Assembly: GCA_021786915.1 (NCBI GenBank)
Contig: JAJYMP010000391.1
Coordinates: forward strand, 1 to 5,144
From: Chloroflexota bacterium
GTDB lineage: Bacteria > Chloroflexota > Limnocylindria > Limnocylindrales > CSP1-4
DNA: 5,144 nt
Reading direction: 5' to 3'
This document shows positions 1 through 5,144 of the stretch, in pieces. A program made the translations under genes and the position numbers. Positions within the stretch are counted from its first letter, which is position 1. Every line of letters starts with the position of its first letter. The notes beneath the pieces were generated by a model, which had not been told where the DNA came from, made no database searches, and saw only the letters and a list, made by a program, of their open reading frames with translations.

Positions 1-129
1 GGGTGGCAGATCGAACATCCTGCGCTACGATGTCCGCCTCGCCGCACTGCGCGGCGTGCTCCGTGTGGTCGACCCCTTCTCGAACGGGCCGTGCGTCAGG
101 GTTCCAGTTCGGGAAGCGTGGAGGTCATC

Positions 130-333
130 ATGGCCACCGGTACCATCAAGAAGGTCGTCGCCGATCGCGGCTTCGGCTTCATCACGGCCGAGGACGCGAA
201 GGAGTACTTCTTCCATCGCAGCGCCCTCGACGCGTCGCTCGACTTCGACCGCCTGGTCGGCGGCGAGCGTGTCGAGTTCGAGGTCGAGGCCAGCCCCAAG
301 GGCCCTCGAGCCGCGCAGGTCCGCGCAGCCTGA
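130..333 (+). CDS. Cold-shock domain protein (CspA family)
   Basis: Encodes 67 residues, the usual size of a single cold-shock domain, a five-stranded OB-fold that binds single-stranded RNA or DNA and acts as a cytoplasmic RNA chaperone. RNP1 is seen as RGFGFIT (residues 13-19) and RNP2 as EYFFHRS (25-31), followed by the LDFDRLVGGERVEFEVE strands and a KGPRAAQV end. The first strand reads GTIKKVV rather than the GTVKWF of enteric CspA, a variant common in high-GC Gram-positive and Chloroflexota relatives, so one aromatic surface residue is missing. I chose ATG at 130 because GGAGGT lies at 120-125, four bases upstream; an in-frame GTG at 91 would add 13 residues unlike the family. It is monocistronic, ending 7 bases before a strong terminator. 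Whether it is cold-induced cannot be told from sequence. Family assignment is firm. Confidence 0.95.
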   Translation: MATGTIKKVVADRGFGFITAEDAKEYFFHRSALDASLDFDRLVGGERVEFEVEASPKGPRAAQVRAA

Positions 334-340
334 TCCCCTG

Positions 341-368
341 AGCGGCCCGCCAGCCGGCGGGCCGCTTT
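341..368 (+). terminator. Intrinsic terminator of the cold-shock gene
   Basis: A perfect 11-bp inverted repeat has arms AGCGGCCCGCC (341-351) and GGCGGGCCGCT (356-366), loop AGCC (352-355), and a short T run (366-368). It begins 7 bases after the cold-shock stop codon. The T run is short, as is common in GC-rich genomes. The opposite strand has no T run, so it should act on plus-strand transcripts only. Confidence 0.85.
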
Positions 369-384
369 CGATTCCCGGGCCCGA

Positions 385-747
385 GCTCCCTCGCCTCGTC
401 GCCCTGCGGCTGCGGGTTCCAGTTGACCCCCCAGAGGTGGCCTTCGGGGTCCGCGAAGTTGCCTGAGCAGATGCCCCACGGCCGCTCGCGCGGGCCGCCC
501 GTGACGCGAGCCCCAGCAGCCTCTGCGCGGGCGAGCAGGGCGCCGACTTCCTCGCGAGTCCCGACCCCGTGGCCCAGGCTGAACTCCGCGCGGCCGGCCG
601 GTCCCAGCGGCAGCCCGGCGTCCTTGGCCGGTTCCGTGCGCGGGTAGAGGCTCAGGATCAGGCCACCCCAAGCTCGAGGACAGCGACCGCTCCGTCGGCC
701 CCGGAGACGTCATCGTGGAGCTCGGTGCCGATGACGTCCGGCGAGAC
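385..747 (-). pseudogene. Glyoxalase/VOC-family protein, truncated and frameshifted
   Basis: Reading the minus strand, one frame gives VIGTELHDDVSGADG followed by AVAVLELG, then stops. The frame one base over continues as GLILSLYPRTEPAKDAG, then AEFSLGHGVGTREEVGALL, and ends with SGNFADPEGHLWGVNWNP. This is the order of the C-terminal two thirds of a single-domain vicinal-oxygen-chelate protein (glyoxalase/bleomycin-resistance fold). The frames would join if the C run at 666-669 had one more base. Other damage is visible: no VOC N-terminal strand or FY...GLGW-type motif lies upstream of 747; the usual metal-ligand Glu of GHLWEV is Gly (GHLWGV); and no stop codon follows WNP, so the frame runs through the terminator into the cold-shock gene. 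Substrate cannot be guessed. Boundaries are approximate. A sequencing error could explain the frameshift, but not the missing N-terminus. Confidence 0.75.
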
Positions 748-831
748 GAGCTTGCGGCCGGCCGCGGTCAGGCTGGCCGGAACCCCTACTCACAGCGCCC
801 GCTTCGGCTCGAGTACGCCATCGCGAGATGT

Positions 832-863
832 CGATCACCTGCGGGCTCCATCGTGGGTGATCG
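832..863. repeat. 8-bp inverted repeat, 16-base spacer
   Basis: CGATCACC at 832-839 is exactly complementary to GGTGATCG at 856-863. No T run follows and no gene start is close, so neither a terminator nor an operator role is supported. The left arm sequence occurs again at 4209-4216, just past the end of the XRE regulator remnant. Confidence 0.5.
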
Positions 864-918
864 CACCTCCGCATGCCGGTGCCGTGCTGTCGCTGCTCGT
901 CCAAGCGCTCCCCCGCAG

Positions 919-1094
919 GCGTTGGCGCTTCACCACCAAATCGCAGCCCTCGCAGCCCGTGTTGGCCGTGGGCTACCGATTTCGCGCCGAGCGACGCGCG
1001 GGAGGCGCCAAGTGTTGGCGCCGGCCCACCGTTCGGGGCTGATTGCGCTGAGCGTCGAGCATTCGGCGCGGATTTGGTGGTGTTGCGCCAACGC
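919..1094. repeat. 176-bp element with near-perfect 24-bp inverted arms (MITE-like or large palindrome)
   Basis: The left arm (919-942) and the reverse complement of the right arm (1071-1094) agree at 22 of 24 positions: GCGTTGGCGC, then TT versus AA, then CACCACCAAATC. Pairing continues imperfectly inward. CGCGCCGA (983-990) pairs with TCGGCGCG (1063-1070), and CGACGC (992-997) pairs with GCGTCG (1052-1057). A perfect hairpin, GGCGCCAA-GTG-TTGGCGCC (1004-1022), sits almost exactly at the centre. No open frame inside resembles a transposase, and I found no direct target duplication at the edges. It could be a non-autonomous mobile element, a dispersed palindromic repeat, or a structured RNA. 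The inverted structure is seen directly; its nature is inference. Confidence 0.7.
1004..1022. repeat. Central perfect hairpin of the 176-bp element
   Basis: GGCGCCAA (1004-1011) and TTGGCGCC (1015-1022) are exact complements around a GTG loop. There is no T run after it on either strand, so it is unlikely to be an intrinsic terminator. It carries the same GCGCCAA/TTGGCGC core as the outer arms of the element. Confidence 0.65.
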
Positions 1095-1147
1095 GCGGCG
1101 CCAGCATGATCGACTGCCGAAGGACGATGTCCCGCAGCACATCCTGG

Positions 1148-1168
1148 CCGAAGGATCTTCGGTACTGT
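1148..1168 (+). promoter_or_regulatory. Palindromic operator candidate plus -10-like box before the Lrp/AsnC gene
   Basis: CCGAAGGATCTTCGG (1148-1162) is a perfect inverted repeat with 6-base arms and a GAT centre. It directly abuts TACTGT (1163-1168), which fits the TANNNT -10 pattern of high-GC bacteria. The octamer CCGAAGGA also occurs at 1117-1124, exactly 31 bp (about three helical turns) upstream, where it runs into a second small palindrome GGAC-GAT-GTCC (1122-1132). No good -35 box is visible. Lrp/AsnC regulators often control their own operon from such repeated sites, so this is a candidate operator; the sites do not match the AT-rich E. coli Lrp consensus. Confidence 0.4.
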
Positions 1169-1197
1169 TGTGTTCGTCCAGAAGAACCAATCAGCCC

Positions 1198-1201
1198 GGA
1201 G
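1198..1201 (+). promoter_or_regulatory. Ribosome binding site fixing the regulator start at 1209
   Basis: GGAG lies seven bases before GTG at 1209. The alternative in-frame GTG at 1170 has only AAGGA (1151-1155) about 14 bases away and would overlap the likely promoter, so 1209 is preferred. Confidence 0.6.
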
Positions 1202-1208
1202 CGCCAAC

Positions 1209-3165
<1,957 letters not shown>

Positions 3166-3213
3166 GGGGCGCGGCGCACAGGGCGGGTGGCCGGCCGGCG
3201 GGAACGCGATGAC

Positions 3214-3241
3214 GGCGCCGCCGGAGCGGCCCGGCAGCGCC
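3214..3241 (+). terminator. GC-rich hairpin after tyrosine phenol-lyase, possible terminator
   Basis: GGCGCCGCCGG (3214-3224) pairs with CCGGCAGCGCC (3231-3241) in an 11-bp stem with one C-A mismatch and loop AGCGGC. It begins 49 bases after the stop codon. There is no T run, so classical intrinsic termination is not well supported; it may act as an RNA 3' end stabiliser or a weak terminator separating the operon from the hydratase gene. Confidence 0.4.
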
Positions 3242-3281
3242 CTCACCCATCCTGACGCACGGGGCCCCGCGAATCGATTGG

Positions 3282-3308
3282 TTCGCGCCCGCCAACTTCG
3301 CGCCCGCC
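3282..3308. repeat. Tandem 12-bp direct repeat upstream of the hydratase gene
   Basis: TTCGCGCCCGCC occurs at 3282-3293 and again at 3297-3308, a 15-bp period (AAC between copies). It lies just upstream of the candidate -10 box at 3316, roughly where a -35 element or activator site would be. It could be a binding site or simple slippage in GC-rich DNA. Confidence 0.5.
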
Positions 3309-3315
3309 GCTGCGG

Positions 3316-3321
3316 TAGGGT
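3316..3321 (+). promoter_or_regulatory. Candidate leaderless promoter (-10 box TAGGGT)
   Basis: TAGGGT matches TANNNT and is separated from the ATG at 3328 by six bases, so transcription would be expected to start at or next to the A of the start codon. This spacing is the hallmark of leaderless genes in high-GC bacteria. AGGG at 3317-3320 could instead serve as a weak ribosome binding site. No convincing -35 is visible. Confidence 0.45.
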
Positions 3322-3327
3322 GCCGCC

Positions 3328-4119
3328 ATGCACGAATCAGGCGGGCTCCGCGTCGAGCGCACGGGCGCCGACGACAGCATCGTCCTGCTGACGCTCAACC
3401 GGCCGGCGGTGCGCAACGCGATCGACGACGCCCTGCTCGACGCGCTGCTCGCGGCCGTCCGGGCTGCCGACGACGACGCGTGGGCGCGGGCGCTGGTCCT
3501 GACCGGCGCCGGCTCCGCGGCCTTCTCCGCCGGGATGGACCTGCGCGAGCGAGCGGCGTTCGACGACGAGCAGCTCGCAGACCAGCACGGCCGGATCGTC
3601 GCGCTCACGACGGCCCTCACCGAACTCCGGGTGCTGTCGATCGCCGCGGTCGAAGGCTTCTGCCTGGCCGGCGGGTTCGAGCTAGCGCTCGCCTGCGACC
3701 TGATCGTGGCTTCGCGGGATGCCGTGTTCGGCCTGCCCGAGACGCGGGTCGGGATCTTCCCGGGCGGCGGGTCGGCGCGGCTGCTGACATGGGCGGTGGG
3801 TGCCCCGCGGGCGCGCGATCTCATCTTGACCGGCCGCCGGCTGACGGGCGAGGAGGCCGAGGCCTGGGGGCTCGCGGCGCGGGTCGTCGAGCCGGGGACC
3901 GCGCTCGCGACGGCCCTGTCGCTGGCCGCGGATCTCGCGCTGGCGGCGCCACTGGGCCTGCGCGAGGCGAAGCGCTCGATCCGCGCCGCCGCTGGCTCGC
4001 TGCGCGATGGCCAGTCGGCCGAGGATGAGCTGTACGACGTGGTCGTCCGGTCGGCCGACCGCCGCGAGGGCTTGCGCGCCTTCGCCGAGAAGCGCCAGCC
4101 GAGGTTCGAGGGCCGCTAG
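3328..4119 (+). CDS. Enoyl-CoA hydratase/isomerase family protein (crotonase superfamily)
   Basis: Encodes 263 residues, the normal length of a single-domain crotonase, a cytoplasmic enzyme acting on acyl-CoA thioesters. Landmarks are LTLNRPAVRNAID (22-33), the first oxyanion-hole segment FSAGMDL (66-72), the second with the first catalytic Glu in GFCLAGGFELALACD (G115, E118), the second catalytic Glu in GLPETRVGIFPGGG (E138), and the family's LTGRRLTGEEAEAWGLAARVVE and ...F.EKRQPRFEGR ending. The two Glu residues, 20 apart, match E144 and E164 of rat mitochondrial hydratase, so hydratase activity is plausible; the exact substrate is not readable. The gene follows tyrosine phenol-lyase on the same strand, 162 bases downstream, past a hairpin and with its own promoter signal, so a link to tyrosine breakdown is only a guess. 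Start chosen by the -10 spacing and the family N-terminus. Confidence 0.93.
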   Translation: MHESGGLRVERTGADDSIVLLTLNRPAVRNAIDDALLDALLAAVRAADDDAWARALVLTGAGSAAFSAGMDLRERAAFDDEQLADQHGRIVALTTALTELRVLSIAAVEGFCLAGGFELALACDLIVASRDAVFGLPETRVGIFPGGGSARLLTWAVGAPRARDLILTGRRLTGEEAEAWGLAARVVEPGTALATALSLAADLALAAPLGLREAKRSIRAAAGSLRDGQSAEDELYDVVVRSADRREGLRAFAEKRQPRFEGR

Positions 4120-4211
4120 GCGAATCCCAGATCGGCCCGGATCTCTGGACGGCTCATCGTTCTGCGCCTCGCGCCTGGCCTCCAGCGGGCGCACGCCTCG
4201 AAGGTGAGCGA
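4120..4211. other. Short gap between converging genes
   Basis: Ninety-two bases lie between the hydratase stop and the end of the XRE regulator remnant. Only a weak 5-bp stem (AGATC 4129-4133, GATCT 4140-4144) is present; there is no T run and I see no convincing terminator for either gene. Confidence 0.5.
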
Positions 4212-4960
4212 TCACCGCCCGGAGGTCCGCGGCGCGCTGTCGAGAATTCGGGCGTTCGATCCCGTCGCCTCCGCCCACAGCAGGGCGTTGCCCGGCCACC
4301 CGCCGCCCGGCGTTGTGAGCGCTCGGTAGGCATCTGCCTCGGTGACCGGATACGCGGCACCGAACAACTCGGGCAAGCTTCGAACGAGCGCACGCGTGTC
4401 CGGCGTCGAGCGGAGGACCAGGAGCCGCGAGACCCGCGGCCGTAGCATGCCCCACGGCCAACCCTCCGCCGACGGGAGGCTGTCCGCCTTCTGCCCGGCC
4501 CAACGCAGTTGCTGCTCTACTCGCCGCAGCTGGCCTTGGACCTCGGTTGCCACGATCTCGCTGGCCTTCACGTCGGCAAGCACGACGTCGATCACGCCGC
4601 GATCTGGCTTCGTCACCGCCACCTCGAGCCGCCGCGACCACCGCCTGTCGCGATCCCGAGGAGCGCGTTCGTGATCGGTGCGGAGGTGCGATCGTGGATG
4701 CGCGGCCCCGTTGACGAGAACAGCCTGATGCTCGCCTCCATCCCCAATGCCGTCGCGATCGCGACCAGGTCCGGCACGGTGGGCATCTGCTTCTCGCGCT
4801 CGATTCGCGCGAGGGAGCCGCGGTCCATTCCTGCGGCTGCCGCGAGCGCTCGCTGGGATACGCCTCGCTCGATTCTGGCCTCCTTGATGGCCAGGGCGAG
4901 CCTGTGGATCACGTCGCGTCGCCGCTCCTCGACGGTCCTGTGGATCAGGGTGTCGGCCAT
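4212..4960 (-). pseudogene. XRE-type helix-turn-helix regulator, split by a one-base frameshift
   Basis: The N-terminal part (from 4960 down to about 4637) starts MADTLIHRTVEERR and contains an XRE/Cro-type helix-turn-helix at residues about 21-75: ARIERGVSQRALAAAAGMDR, then GSLARIEREKQMPTVPDLVA and IATALGM. It goes on through IRLFSSTGPRIHDRTSAPIT and then leaves frame, stopping near 4613. The C-terminal part continues one frame over, from about 4637 to 4212: RRLEVAVTKPDRGVIDVVLA, IVATEVQGQLRRVEQQLRWA, RVSRLLVLRSTPDTRALVRS and an intact end at ILDSAPRTSGR. Joined, the protein would be about 249 residues, a layout I recognise from other high-GC XRE regulators with an uncharacterised sensor-like C-terminal domain. 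Adding one base in the GC run near 4630-4640 restores the frame. No Shine-Dalgarno precedes the ATG at 4960; an in-frame ATG at 4987 is an alternative. It may be a true pseudogene or a base-call error. Confidence 0.8.
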
Positions 4961-5060
4961 GCCGTGATTGAAGCAACCGCTGCCCATCTGCGGCTTATCT
5001 GGGCCGTGGGTTGGCTGCCGGCAACGGCGGTCTCTGCCGGCGCCGGCCGCCCCGGCGTCT

Positions 5061-5079
5061 TGGCGCTCCCGGCGCGCCA
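5061..5079. repeat. 19-bp palindromic repeat, copy 1
   Basis: TGGCGCTCCCGGCGCGCCA. The ends TGGCGC and GCGCCA are exact complements around a 7-base centre. An identical copy lies 48 bp downstream. It sits upstream of the XRE regulator remnant, so an operator role is possible but unproven. Confidence 0.7.
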
Positions 5080-5108
5080 CGCGGCCGTCAGCCGATGCCG
5101 CGGCGCCG

Positions 5109-5127
5109 TGGCGCTCCCGGCGCGCCA
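5109..5127. repeat. 19-bp palindromic repeat, copy 2
   Basis: Exact duplicate of the 5061-5079 sequence, offset by 48 bp, with an unrelated 29-base interval between them. The window ends 17 bases later, so further copies may follow. No intact gene is visible between 4961 and the end of the window, about 180 bases of GC-rich sequence. Confidence 0.7.
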
Positions 5128-5144
5128 AACCTGGCCCGCCGGGC

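Larger units (their letters stand above)
748..1147. other. Gene-free, repeat-rich stretch before the regulator operon
   Basis: I see no convincing intact gene here on either strand; the long open frames crossing it change character, match no family and reflect the high GC content. It holds an 8-bp inverted repeat (CGATCACC 832-839, GGTGATCG 856-863), the 176-bp inverted-repeat element at 919-1094, and the first copy of an octamer repeated near the regulator (1117-1124). A plus-strand stretch near 800-928 may be a decayed copy of the XRE-type regulator found at the right end of the window; it shares 15 identical bases (859-873 versus 4679-4693, opposite strand) in the same reading frame, coding DRTSA. 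That reading is weak. Confidence 0.6.

Noticed and set aside
1..129. Plus-strand frame from base 2 with GC-rich third positions, as if the 3' end of an upstream gene
   Set aside because: It has no stop before running through the whole cold-shock gene out of frame, and the translation matches nothing I recognise; the aligned minus-strand frame looks equally plausible, so I call neither.
473..482. CCCCACGGCC shared with the XRE gene near 4449
   Set aside because: Explained by a similar PWG codon run in two unrelated proteins (RPWGI and WPWGM read on the minus strand).
96..713. 205-residue minus-strand open frame
   Set aside because: Low-complexity Arg/Pro/Gly translation crossing the cold-shock gene; the VOC-like signal is in a different minus-strand frame.
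1170..1208. Longer start for the Lrp/AsnC regulator at GTG 1170
   Set aside because: Poor ribosome-binding spacing, overlap with the promoter candidate, and 13 extra residues not typical of the family.
3189..3200. GGCCGGCCGG-type palindrome after tyrosine phenol-lyase
   Set aside because: Short G/C-only palindromes arise readily at this base composition; similar ones occur elsewhere (589-600).
4127..4148. Terminator between the converging hydratase and XRE genes
   Set aside because: The stem is only 5 bp with a mismatched extension and no T run on either side.
4961..5128. Upstream extension of the XRE regulator frame to 5128
   Set aside because: The extra residues translate the palindromic repeats into Arg/Ala/Gly-rich sequence with no family match; starts at 4960 or 4987 are better.
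5061..5144. CRISPR array
   Set aside because: Only two copies, a short 19-bp unit, and no third copy with regular spacing in the visible sequence; no cas genes.

Overview
The window is about 5.1 kb of very GC-rich DNA (roughly 70% by eye) with strong G/C preference at third codon positions. The cold-shock protein variant, the XRE regulator type, weak or absent Shine-Dalgarno sites and a TANNNT box six bases before one start codon fit a high-GC soil or groundwater bacterium. An actinobacterium (for example Thermoleophilia-like) or a high-GC Chloroflexota is most likely. This is a judgement from sequence style; there is no rRNA or marker gene to fix it.

Layout. A small cold-shock-domain protein (130-333, +) ends at a clear intrinsic terminator (341-368). 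A broken glyoxalase/VOC-family gene lies on the minus strand (about 385-747). It lacks its N-terminus, has a one-base frameshift and has lost a conserved Glu. From about 748 to 1147 there is no intact gene; this stretch is dominated by inverted repeats, chiefly a 176-bp element (919-1094) bounded by near-perfect 24-bp inverted arms with a hairpin near its centre.

The core is an apparent two-gene operon. An Lrp/AsnC-family regulator (1209-1712) is followed after 31 bases by tyrosine phenol-lyase (1744-3165), a PLP enzyme that splits L-tyrosine into phenol, pyruvate and ammonia. All catalytic residues, and the residues that distinguish tyrosine phenol-lyase from tryptophanase, are present. The region before the regulator carries a perfect small palindrome and a repeated octamer 31 bp apart, so control by the regulator itself is a reasonable guess. 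Downstream, an enoyl-CoA hydratase/isomerase-family gene (3328-4119, +) has its own likely leaderless promoter.

The right end holds a minus-strand XRE-type regulator (4960 to 4212), split by what looks like a single missing base, and then GC-rich repeats including two identical 19-bp palindromic copies 48 bp apart (5061-5127).

No complete novel multi-gene system is visible. The most interesting points are the regulator/tyrosine phenol-lyase pair, the 176-bp palindromic element, and the recurring TTGGCGC/GCGCCAA motif that sits almost entirely in the non-coding stretches.
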